This document shows, piece after piece, positions 54,612-64,000 of a DNA stretch of 64,000 nt (positions are counted from its first letter, which is position 1; each line of letters opens with the position of its first letter). The notes under the pieces are model-generated. The model ran no database searches, had not been told where the DNA came from, and was given only the letters and a program-made list of their open reading frames with translations. The DNA comes from Streptomyces marincola (GTDB taxonomy: Bacteria; Actinomycetota; Actinomycetes; Streptomycetales; Streptomycetaceae), in contig NZ_CP084541.1 in NCBI RefSeq assembly GCF_020410765.1, positions 2,803,001-2,867,000 of the forward strand, given 5' to 3'. Made by a program: the position numbers and the translations under genes.

Positions 54612-56444
54612 TCAGTCCAGGTAGACGGTGACGGCCAGCGGCAGGTGGTCGGAGGCGTCGGAGTCGATGAGCCGGAAGTCGCCGAAGCCGATGTCCTGGC
54701 CGCCCAGGATCCAGTCCACGCGGCGCGGCGGCGACGTGGCCGTGTCCCGTTCCGGGTCGCCCACCTCGTCCTGCGCGCTGCGCAGTCCCGCGTCCGTCAC
54801 GACCGCCATCTCGGGCGAGCCGGGCCGGGCGTTGAGATCACCCGCGAGAACGGCGTCCGGGTCGTCGCGCACGCCCGCGAGCAGCGGCCCGAGCTGCGCG
54901 AGCCGCGGCCCGGGCGCCGTGCCGCCGTCCAAGTGCGTGCTCACGATCCTGGCCTCCTCGCCGTCCGTCAGCCGCACGGTGACATCGGCCGACGAACGGT
55001 CCATGTCCCCGCCCGCGCGCGGGAGTTCCGCGGTCTCCGAGCGGGTGACGGGCAACGAGGTCAGCACGAGGTTGCCGAAGTGGCGGTCGGCGCCCGGCAC
55101 CCACAGGGCCGTCGCGTCGAACCGCCGTTCCAGATACGTCACCAGGTCGAGCCCGCCCGAGCCCGGCCGGCCGCGCGGCACCTCCTGGAGGACCGCGACG
55201 TGCGCGCCCGAGTCCGCGATGACCTCCGCGACTGCGTCGGGCACGAGTTCCCCGCTCCCGTCGACGGCGGCGTGCACGTTCCACGTCAGCAGCCGGTAAC
55301 TGCCGCCCGCAGTGTCCGTCGGCAGCGGCTGCGGGCCCGCCCGCAGCGCGGTCAGCAGCGGCGCCGCCGCGAGCAGCAGCGCGGCGGCGAGCGCCGGCGC
55401 GAACGCGTGGCCCAGGGGGCGCGTCGCGCCGGCCGCCCGGCCGGCCCGGTGGGCCGCGAGGCCGAGGCCGCACGCGGCAGCCACGGTCAGGACGCCGGGC
55501 AGGACGCCGAACTGCCAGGCCGGCACGAACAGCGCGTAGCCGACCGCCGCGCCCGCCCCCGCGAGCGCGAGGTCCACCAGCGCGCCCCACCCGGTGACCA
55601 CGCGCGGCAGGGCGAGCAGCCTGCGGAGCACGAGGGGCAGCGCGGCGACCGAGGCGAACGCGGCGGGCACGGCCAGCGGAGGCAGCAGCACGAACACCAG
55701 GGCCGCGCAGGCCAGGACGAGCGGCCCCGCGAACGCGGGCAGGCGGCGCTCGCGCAGCGGGCCGTGCGGCGCGGACAGCGCGAGGACGCCGAGCACCGAG
55801 CCTGCGGCGACGGCCCACCCCGCCCCCGGCACCGAGGCCCCGCCCCTGGCCGCGACGAACGCGGGCGCGGCCAGCGGGACGGCGTAGAGCGCGAGCGCGG
55901 GGCCGAGCAGGGCGAGTTCCATGCCGCCGCCAGGACCGGTCCCCGCGGCCCCGGCGCGCAGCAGCCGGCGGGCCGCTTCGCCGAGCAGCCCGGCCAGCAG
56001 CAGGGCCCAGGCCCAGCCCGCCGCGCCGCCGCGCCACACCGGGTCGAGAAGGTCGAGCGGCAGCCGCACGGCCACGTCGGCGGCGACCGCGAGCGCCACG
56101 GCCCGGGCGGCGCGCCCTGGCCCGTTGGCCGAGCCGGCGGCGAGCCGGCGCACGGCGAGCAGCAGCGCGGCGAGCGCGAGCCCGGCGGCGAACGCCGTCA
56201 GGGGCGCGACGCGCGCCCCCGGGAACTGCACGAGCAGGCGGGCGGCGGCGAGCGCGCCGAGCGCCGCGGGCAGGGCGCCGCGAGGTCCGAGCCACCACAC
56301 GAGCGGCCCGGCGCACGCGGCCGCGGCGAGCAGGGGCAGCGCCGACCAGGCGGATTCCACGGTGCCCGCGACACGCAGGAGTTCGAGGGCGGCCACGGTG
56401 AGCACGACGGTGAGCAGGGGCAGCGTGCGCGCGGCGGGGGTCAT
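54612..56444 (-). CDS. Membrane-bound endonuclease/exonuclease/phosphatase family protein
   Basis: A 610-residue protein. About ten hydrophobic helices fill the first 370 residues. The EEP domain follows (RLLTWNVHAAVDG, VAVLQEVPRGR, ARIVSTHLDGG, VLAGDLNARPGSPEM, and SDASDHLPLAVTVYLD with the catalytic Asp-His). The domain probably lies outside the membrane. Substrate unknown: nucleic acid, lipid or phosphosugar. It lies between afsS- and afsK-like genes, on the afsK strand. Confidence 0.87.
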   Translation of the reverse strand: MTPAARTLPLLTVVLTVAALELLRVAGTVESAWSALPLLAAAACAGPLVWWLGPRGALPAALGALAAARLLVQFPGARVAPLTAFAAGLALAALLLAVRRLAAGSANGPGRAARAVALAVAADVAVRLPLDLLDPVWRGGAAGWAWALLLAGLLGEAARRLLRAGAAGTGPGGGMELALLGPALALYAVPLAAPAFVAARGGASVPGAGWAVAAGSVLGVLALSAPHGPLRERRLPAFAGPLVLACAALVFVLLPPLAVPAAFASVAALPLVLRRLLALPRVVTGWGALVDLALAGAGAAVGYALFVPAWQFGVLPGVLTVAAACGLGLAAHRAGRAAGATRPLGHAFAPALAAALLLAAAPLLTALRAGPQPLPTDTAGGSYRLLTWNVHAAVDGSGELVPDAVAEVIADSGAHVAVLQEVPRGRPGSGGLDLVTYLERRFDATALWVPGADRHFGNLVLTSLPVTRSETAELPRAGGDMDRSSADVTVRLTDGEEARIVSTHLDGGTAPGPRLAQLGPLLAGVRDDPDAVLAGDLNARPGSPEMAVVTDAGLRSAQDEVGDPERDTATSPPRRVDWILGGQDIGFGDFRLIDSDASDHLPLAVTVYLD

Positions 56445-56561
56445 GGGCGGAGAGTAGTGCCCGCAACCGGGCCGCCGCCGTTCGGGGTGCGGGGCGGGCC
56501 GGGGGCACGTAGCGTCGGAAGACGAGCCGGAATATCACAGCCACACCGAGGGAGGCTCGAA

Positions 56562-57143
56562 ATGTGGCGTAACACACTTGGGTCCGTGCTCGCCGCCATC
56601 GCCGCCGCCGCGGCCATCATCAGCGTGTTCTTCAACTGGTACGGCGGTCGCGAGGGGCAGCACATCAAGTGGACATCACTGTCCACGGGCGACGGCGTCA
56701 CCGCGAGTGAGGCCGGACTGTTCAACGGCATGTTCCTGCCGATGCTGGTCGCCGCCGCGCTCACGGCGGCGGGCATCCTGCTGCGTTCGCGGCTGCTGAT
56801 GATGCTGGCGGGCATCTGCGCGCTGGGCTTCACGGCCCTCTGGCTGATCCGCCAGTACCAGGTGAACGACAGCCTGACCGTCGGCGTCGGCGGCATCAGC
56901 TGGGCCGTCGCCCTGCCGCTCGCCGCGGGCCTGACCCTGCTCGCGGTGTCCGGCGTGATGGCGGGACGGCACCTGCGCGAACGCGGTCTCGCGCCGGCCG
57001 AGGGCCGGCGGGCGCACCGCCGTCACGACGCGGCCGACGCGCACCGGGGCGGCGAGGTGCACCAGGGCCCGTGGCCGCGCGACCGGGAGCAGCCAGTCGA
57101 GGGCGAGGCAGACCCGCGCCGGCACCGGCGCGACGCGGCCTGA
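56562..57143 (+). CDS. Four-helix membrane protein of unknown function
   Basis: A 193-residue protein. Four hydrophobic segments occur: GSVLAAIAAAAAIISVFFNW, FLPMLVAAALTAAGILL, LLMMLAGICALGFTALWL and AVALPLAAGLTLLAVSGVM. A His/Arg-rich, very hydrophilic tail follows (RRAHRRHDAADAHRGGEVHQ). GGGAGG precedes ATG 56562. I do not recognise the family. It is divergent from the EEP-family gene and convergent with the afsK-like gene. Confidence 0.75.
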   Translation: MWRNTLGSVLAAIAAAAAIISVFFNWYGGREGQHIKWTSLSTGDGVTASEAGLFNGMFLPMLVAAALTAAGILLRSRLLMMLAGICALGFTALWLIRQYQVNDSLTVGVGGISWAVALPLAAGLTLLAVSGVMAGRHLRERGLAPAEGRRAHRRHDAADAHRGGEVHQGPWPRDREQPVEGEADPRRHRRDAA

Positions 57144-57456
57144 CGCCCGTCAACCACCGCCCGGCCTGGCGCGCGCAGCGTGGCGCGCGACATGCCGGCC
57201 GCGGGGGCGGCGGCCGTTCGGGGGCAGCCGCCACCCCGGCGCGCGGTCGCGCGCGACCGGGGCCTGGGCGTCTCGCAACGCCGGCTTCTCCGTGATCCGG
57301 CGCGCGGCCGGGGCCTGGGCGCCGGCCACACACTCGCGAACATATGAACGAAGCACGGACGCGCGGGGGACGCGGGCCGCCGGCGGGGCGCCGGGCCGCC
57401 GACGGGCGCCGGGCCGCCGACGGGCGCCGGGCTCTGGTTGGGCGGAACGGCCGGGT
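57144..57456. other. 313-base gap downstream of the afsK-like gene
   Basis: It contains an 18-base tandem repeat (57386-57435) and several GC hairpins that could end either convergent gene. No gene seen. Confidence 0.6.
57386..57435. repeat. 18-bp tandem repeat, 2.8 copies
   Basis: GGGCGCCGGGCCGCCGAC occurs at 57386-57403 and 57404-57421, and a third copy starts at 57422 and breaks off. It lies 20 bases past the afsK-like stop. Confidence 0.8.
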
Positions 57457-59814
<2,358 letters not shown>

Positions 59815-60044
59815 GTGCTGGACACCTCCCCGTACGGGCGCTCACCGACCGCCCCCGTGCAGCATCTCATTGCCCCTGCGGAACGCGGACCCACGAGTCG
59901 ATTCTTCCCCCCGGTACCGACAGTGGCGAACCCGGGGCCGGTATGAGGAGAAAAGTCCGGACCGGTCCGCGCCCGCGATATCGGCGCCCCTCGTTCGGCT
60001 GCGATCAAATCGCGCCTAGATCACGCGTCGATAAGCTGACTGGC

Positions 60045-60695
60045 ATGACAGGACAGGTGACGACCGTTGACGGCCGGGTAGCCGGCCGACGCGGACAGGC
60101 GACGCGGCAGAAACTCCTCGACTGCCTCGGCAAAATGCTGGGGACCTCTCCCTACCGGGACGTCAGGGTCATCGACGTGGCCCGTAAAGCAGGCACTTCA
60201 CCTGCGACTTTCTATCAGTACTTCCCCGATGTGGAAGCCGCGGTACTCGAACTCGCCGAGGGCGCGGTACGGGACAGCGCCGCTCTCACCGAACTCGTCG
60301 CGGGGCGTTCCTGGGCCGGTAAGGCGGGTCGGCAGACCGCGGAAGACCTGGTGGAGGGCTTCCTCACCTTCTGGCGCAAACACGACGCCATTCTCCGCGT
60401 CATCGATCTCGGCGCAGCCGAGGGCGACCGCAGGTTCGTCCGCATCAGAACCCGCGTGCAGGGGGCCGTGGTCAAACCCCTGGCCGAATCCATCGAGGGT
60501 GTGCGCGCCAGGGGGCGCGGCGCCGAGCAGGGGCCTTCGGCGGCGGCGCTCGCCGGTTCGCTGGTCACCATGATGGCCGCGGTCTCCTCGCAGCCCAAGA
60601 GCCTCCAGGCGCTGGGCGCCAAGCAGGCCGAACTGAAGCCGTCCCTGGCCCTCCTGGTGCATCTCGGCGTCACGGGGCGCAAGCCCGCCAAGTGA
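60045..60695 (+). CDS. TetR family regulator
   Basis: A 216-residue TetR protein. The HTH is ATRQKLLDCLGKMLGTSPYRDVRVIDVARKAGTSPATFYQYFPD, and the helical ligand domain follows. It is divergent from the afsK-like kinase, 230 bases between starts. A TetR gene in this place is also known in S. coelicolor. Target unknown. Confidence 0.85.
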   Translation: MTGQVTTVDGRVAGRRGQATRQKLLDCLGKMLGTSPYRDVRVIDVARKAGTSPATFYQYFPDVEAAVLELAEGAVRDSAALTELVAGRSWAGKAGRQTAEDLVEGFLTFWRKHDAILRVIDLGAAEGDRRFVRIRTRVQGAVVKPLAESIEGVRARGRGAEQGPSAAALAGSLVTMMAAVSSQPKSLQALGAKQAELKPSLALLVHLGVTGRKPAK

Positions 60696-60751
60696 CCGGG
60701 CGGGCGCCGCCGCCCGGTCCCTGTCCCGGGACGGCGCCGCCCAGGAGCACA

Positions 60752-60783
60752 CGGCCCGCCACCCCTGCCGGGGCGGCGGGCCG
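60752..60783 (+). terminator. GC hairpin after the TetR gene
   Basis: CGGCCCGCC and GGCGGGCCG pair (9 bases) with an inner ACCCC/GGGG pairing possible, followed by TCTGCGT. It ends 7 bases before the monooxygenase start. Confidence 0.65.
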
Positions 60784-60790
60784 TCTGCGT

Positions 60791-61933
60791 ATGCTCATGA
60801 ACATGCCGTCGCCGCCTGTGCACATCATCGGAGCCGGACCCGGCGGACTCGCCGTCGCCGCCGCCCTCGCCGACCGCGGCGTGCGGACCGTGGTGCTCGA
60901 CAAGGCCGGTGACGTCGGCGCCTCGTGGCGCGGGCACTACGACCGCCTCAGGCTGCACACGACGCGGCGCTGGTCCTCGCTGCCCGGCCTGCCGATCCCG
61001 AGGTCCGCGGGCCGCTGGGTGCGGCGCGACGACTTCGTGCGCTACCTGGAGGCGTACGCCAGGTACCACCGGGTGGACTTCGCGCCTGGCGTCGAGGTCT
61101 CCCGCGTCGAACGGCAGGGGCCGGACGGCCCGTGGCTGCTGCGCGCCAACGGCGGTCGCCGCATGCCCGCGTCGGCGGTCGTCGTGGCGACGGGGTTCAA
61201 CCACACGCCGCGCCTGCCGGACTGGCCGGGCCGCGACACGTTCACCGGGGAACTGCTGCACGCGAACTCCTACCGCTCCCCCGCCCCCTACGCCGGGCTC
61301 GACGTGCTGGTGGTCGGGGTCGGCAACACCGGCGCCGAGATAGCCACCGACCTCGCGCGCGGCGGCGCGGGCCGGGTGCGGCTCGCGGTGCGCACCCCGC
61401 CGCACATCCTGCGCCGCGCCACCCTCGGCCTGCCGTCGCAGGCGGGCGCGATCCTGTGCCGCAGGCTTCCGGTGCGCCTGGTGGACCAGCTGGCCAGGCC
61501 GCTGTCGCGCGGGCTGCCGGGACCGGGCGGGCGCGCCCTGCCGCGCCCGCCGGCCGGCCTGTACTCGCGGGTGCGCCAGGGCGCCATCCCCGTGCTCGAT
61601 CCGGGTCTCGTGCGCGCGGTGCGGCGCCGCAGGATAGAGCCGGTGGCCGCGGTGGCCTCGTTCGACGGCGGGCGGGTCGTGCTGGCCGACGGCGAGGCAC
61701 TCGCCCCCGATGTCGTCATCGCCGCGACCGGCTACCGGCGCGGGCTCGAACCCCTCGTCGGCCACCTCGGCGTGCTCGACGGCCGCGGCCGGCCGCTCGT
61801 CCACGGCCGCGACACCCACCCGGCCGCGCCCGGGCTCTACTTCACCGGCTACACCAATCCGATCAGCGGGATGCTGCGCGAGATCGCGCGGGACGCCCCC
61901 CGCATCGCGGGCGCCATCGCGCGCGACGCCTGA
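60791..61933 (+). CDS. FAD/NAD(P)-dependent flavoprotein monooxygenase
   Basis: A 380-residue class-B-like flavoprotein. The FAD motif HIIGAGPGGLAVAAALADRG is at the N-terminus, VGASWRGHYDRLRLHTTRRWSSLPG follows, and the NADPH motif is VLVVGVGNTGAEIATDLAR. VVVATGFNHTPRLPDWPG is the family's ATG box. It could oxygenate a small molecule (N-hydroxylation or Baeyer-Villiger type). The three in-frame ATGs at 60791, 60797 and 60803 have no clear ribosome site. Confidence 0.85.
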   Translation: MLMNMPSPPVHIIGAGPGGLAVAAALADRGVRTVVLDKAGDVGASWRGHYDRLRLHTTRRWSSLPGLPIPRSAGRWVRRDDFVRYLEAYARYHRVDFAPGVEVSRVERQGPDGPWLLRANGGRRMPASAVVVATGFNHTPRLPDWPGRDTFTGELLHANSYRSPAPYAGLDVLVVGVGNTGAEIATDLARGGAGRVRLAVRTPPHILRRATLGLPSQAGAILCRRLPVRLVDQLARPLSRGLPGPGGRALPRPPAGLYSRVRQGAIPVLDPGLVRAVRRRRIEPVAAVASFDGGRVVLADGEALAPDVVIAATGYRRGLEPLVGHLGVLDGRGRPLVHGRDTHPAAPGLYFTGYTNPISGMLREIARDAPRIAGAIARDA

Positions 61934-61967
61934 CCGCGCGCCGGCGCCGGGCGGGGAGCGGGAGTGT

Positions 61968-61991
61968 GCCCCTCCCCCTGCGGGGAGGGGC
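61968..61991. terminator. Hairpin between convergent genes
   Basis: GCCCCTCCCC and GGGGAGGGGC pair perfectly (10 bases) around a CTGC loop, 34 bases after the monooxygenase stop. Confidence 0.75.
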
Positions 61992-62119
61992 GGGCGGCCC
62001 GCATTCGCCGAGCCGGTGCCTCGGCGTCCCCTCGCAACGCGCCGCCCCGGTCCGCGCTGCCCGGCCTCCAACGGGCCGCGCGACCCTCTTCCCCAGGGTG
62101 ATCAGGGGGACACGCGCCG

Positions 62120-62596
62120 TCAATACCCGGCCGGCACCTGCACTCCGGCCTCCGAGCGCTGCCCCGGGGCGGGCGGCCCCGAGGGCGCGCAGTCCAGTTC
62201 GCACCACACCCGCTTGCCCCGCCCCTCGACCTGCCACCCCCAGCGGTCGGCCAGGACATCGACCAGTTCGAGCCCGCGCCCGCCGGTGTCCTCGCCCTCG
62301 GCCCGCCTCGGCCGCGGCGCGCTGCTGCTGTCGTCCACCACTTCGAGCCGCACCGGAACGTTCCTCCCCGGCCGCCGGCCGCAGGCGCTGAGCCGGAGCA
62401 CGGCGGGTCTGCCCGTGTGCACGACGGCGTTCGTCACCAGCTCGGAGACCAGCAGGACCAGGATGTCCCGCTGGCTTTCGTCGGGGCAGGCGGGCGCGGC
62501 CCGCCCCCGCTCCAGCTGCGCCCTGACCCAGCGGCGGGCCCGGCCCACCTCCGTGGGCTCGGGGGCGACCTCCAACTGCTTCTCCAGCTCCTGCAC
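62120..62596 (-). CDS. HATPase anti-sigma/regulatory ATP-binding protein
   Basis: A 158-residue GHKL-ATPase of the RsbW/SpoIIAB class. The N-box is VSELVTNAVVHT, with the G-box GGRGLELVDVLADRWGW. It ends with a Pro-rich tail. GTG 62596 is the start. The STAS antagonist gene 198 bases upstream and the sigma factor after it suggest a partner-switching module, though the genes are spaced apart. Confidence 0.85.
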   Translation of the reverse strand: MQELEKQLEVAPEPTEVGRARRWVRAQLERGRAAPACPDESQRDILVLLVSELVTNAVVHTGRPAVLRLSACGRRPGRNVPVRLEVVDDSSSAPRPRRAEGEDTGGRGLELVDVLADRWGWQVEGRGKRVWCELDCAPSGPPAPGQRSEAGVQVPAGY

Positions 62597-62793
62597 CGTT
62601 CACACCATCCGAACCGGGCGAACAAATCCCCTCACACCGAGGCACAACCCCGGCTGCTCCCAGCATGATTGACGGGCGAGTCGGACAACAAGTGCTTCAG
62701 GAATATTCCGGCGCAAAGGAGTAAGCATTCTGCAAACTGTACGACCGTGGCAGGCGCGGCTCGAACACCGTGCAAAAACGTCTTGACCTGCCG

Positions 62794-63168
62794 TTAGGCA
62801 GTCAGCGGGGCACCGGCGCCGCTGGTCGCGGCCTCAAGATCGGCGTAGCAGTCGAAAAGACGGCGCACGCCGAGCGCGGCGAGCACGCGGTTGACGTGCG
62901 AGCCGTCCGCCGCGCCGTGTGCCGGAAGAATGAGGCGCAACTCACCGGCGCACGAGCGCATGAGGCGGCGCGCGGCCACCATGACGCCCACGCCGCTCGA
63001 ATCGCAGAACAACACGTCGGACAGGTCGAGCACGACCTGCCTGCGCCCGTCGGCCACCGCGTCGTGCACGTGGTGGCGCACGGCCGGGGAGGACGCGATG
63101 TCCAGTTCGCCGACGACGCGCAGCACGGTCCACCCACCGTGCTGCTCCGCCCGCACCTTCACCGTCAC
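62794..63168 (-). CDS. STAS-domain anti-sigma factor antagonist
   Basis: A 124-residue RsbV/SpoIIAA-type protein. The switch Ser lies in LFCDSSGVGVMVAARRLM, and the fold starts LRVVGELDIASSPAVRHHV. Expected to bind an RsbW-type HATPase when unphosphorylated. It sits between that ATPase gene and the sigma factor. Confidence 0.87.
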   Translation of the reverse strand: MTVKVRAEQHGGWTVLRVVGELDIASSPAVRHHVHDAVADGRRQVVLDLSDVLFCDSSGVGVMVAARRLMRSCAGELRLILPAHGAADGSHVNRVLAALGVRRLFDCYADLEAATSGAGAPLTA

Positions 63169-63480
63169 GCTCCCGCGGCCCCTTCCTGTGCTCTCGCCTC
63201 TGCTCCGCCGCTCCTCGGGCCGCTCCCGCCGCCGCGTCCACCGCGGCGGCCGGGGCCCGTTCCGTTCGGGGTCCCTACCCTTGCGGCCTGCCCAGTTTCC
63301 CGGCGCTCACTCGCGCACGCCGTCCCCGGGCGCCGATTCGTGCGCGGGGGCGCGCGCGAACAGCACCGCACACTACATTTGACGTACGCGCGGGGCCGAA
63401 GGTTGCCGCATGGTGGGACGCGGCGAGAGCCGGGGTAGCGGGAGGGCGACGGGGAGTGCACCGGGGGGAAGGGAGGCCGG
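63169..63480. other. 312-base divergent region before the sigma factor
   Basis: It holds the starts of the STAS gene and of the sigma gene, with GGGAGG at 63471-63476. I found no clear promoter boxes and no gene. Confidence 0.5.
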
Positions 63481-64000
63481 ATGGCGCACGAGACGCCACC
63501 CCACTGGGACCGGAGCATGCGGCGGCGGCTGCGTGAGGGCGAGGCCGCCGCGCTCGCCGAGCTGTACGACCGCTTCGCGCCGCTCGCCTACCAGACGGCG
63601 CAGCGCGTGCTCGACGACGAGGCCGCCACCGGCGAGGTGACCCGTGAGGTCTTCGCCCTGATCTGGGAGTCGCCCCGCGACTTCGACCCGGACCGGGGCC
63701 CGATGCGCTCATGGATCGCCCAGGCCGCGCACCGGCTGGCCGTCGAACGGCTGCGCGGCGGGCCCGGGGCGGACGGCGCGAGCCCCGCGGAGCAGGACCG
63801 GCTGATCCGGGCGGTGTCCACGGCGGCCCGCGCCGACTACATCGCGACCGCGATGCCCGCGCCGCTGCGCGAGGCGCTCGAACTGACCTGGTCGCAGCGC
63901 CAGAACTACCGCGAGATGGCGCGGCGCCTCGGCATCACCGAGGCCGAGGCCCGCCGCCGGCTTCGCCTCGGCCTGCAACTGCTCTCCTCCGCGGCCCGTT
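63481..64000 (+). CDS. Sigma-70 (ECF-like) factor, cut by the window end
   Basis: The first 173 residues are visible. Region 2 (LREGEAAALAELYDRFAPLAYQTAQRVLDDEAA, then EVFALIWESPRDFDPDRGPMRSWIAQAAHRLAVERLR) and region 4 (YREMARRLGITEAEARRRLRLGLQLL) fit a sigma-70 ECF factor. The ATG at 63481 follows GGGAGG. The neighbouring anti-sigma-type genes suggest control by partner switching. The end is outside the window. Confidence 0.82.
   Translation, partial: MAHETPPHWDRSMRRRLREGEAAALAELYDRFAPLAYQTAQRVLDDEAATGEVTREVFALIWESPRDFDPDRGPMRSWIAQAAHRLAVERLRGGPGADGASPAEQDRLIRAVSTAARADYIATAMPAPLREALELTWSQRQNYREMARRLGITEAEARRRLRLGLQLLSSAAR

Noticed and set aside
54343..54624. Plus-strand 93-codon frame
   Set aside because: Arg/Gly-rich with no ribosome site; runs into the convergent EEP gene.

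Overview
This 64 kb window is high-G+C actinobacterial DNA, almost certainly from a Streptomyces or a very close relative. The evidence is GC-rich codon thirds, many GTG starts with GGAGG-type ribosome sites, tightly overlapped ATGA/GTGA operons, SARP-type regulation, an FO synthase for coenzyme F420, and an afsK/afsR/afsS-type locus. It is chromosomal and mostly core genome, with one small foreign insertion.

Layout. 1-7 kb: a TetR regulator with a drug-efflux MFS pump, then a fructose operon (DeoR regulator, fruK, fruA). 7-13.7 kb: a self-cleaving P1 peptidase, a short gene carrying a piece of an acetyl-CoA synthetase, mscL, a CpaB/SAF-like membrane protein, a 14-bp tandem-repeat tract, methylthioadenosine phosphorylase, an FmdB zinc-ribbon protein and a K+(Na+)/H+ antiporter. 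13.9-22.2 kb: a penicillin-acylase-type secreted hydrolase, 5-formyl-THF cyclo-ligase, then galU-moeA(glp)-moaC-mogA-rimJ-like-sepX(glpR-like). This set mixes molybdenum cofactor synthesis with the actinobacterial Glp/GlpR division module.

22.2-25.8 kb: tRNA-Ala(CGC) is the insertion site of a 3.4 kb remnant element. It is bounded by 86-bp near-identical direct repeats exactly 3400 bp apart. It holds a 5'-truncated tyrosine integrase and a lower-GC, TTA-codon-containing gene pair encoding a DUF262 (ParB-like) protein and a protein with a HEPN-type R-N-x3-H motif. This pair is the best candidate for an undescribed conflict or defence module.

25.9-38.1 kb: an accessory-flavoured stretch with TetR/carboxylesterase, RidA, a multicopper oxidase with an altered C-terminal copper motif, MerR/thioredoxin, an SDR, an SMP-30 lactonase, a secreted serine protease, a SelW/Rdx-like protein, DUF2752 and TM2 proteins, and a phosphotriesterase-family hydrolase. 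38.1-48.7 kb: an APH-type kinase, an endonuclease Q-UvrD helicase fusion, a ChW-repeat secreted protein, a DUF2264 protein, an ADP-ribosylglycohydrolase and FO synthase (fbiC). 48.8-60.7 kb: a Tat-type PHP hydrolase and the antibiotic-control locus: AfsR-like SARP, an AfsS-like repeat peptide, a second signal-peptide-bearing mini-protein sharing the AfsS-like motif, an EEP-family membrane protein, an AfsK-like kinase and a TetR regulator. 60.8-64 kb: a flavoprotein monooxygenase and a partner-switching set (HATPase, STAS antagonist, and a sigma factor cut by the window end).

Positions were read by hand. Start codons were chosen by ribosome-site position and family conservation, and alternatives are noted. 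No database search was run, so family names rest on recognised motifs, and gene-order comparisons to S. coelicolor are from memory.
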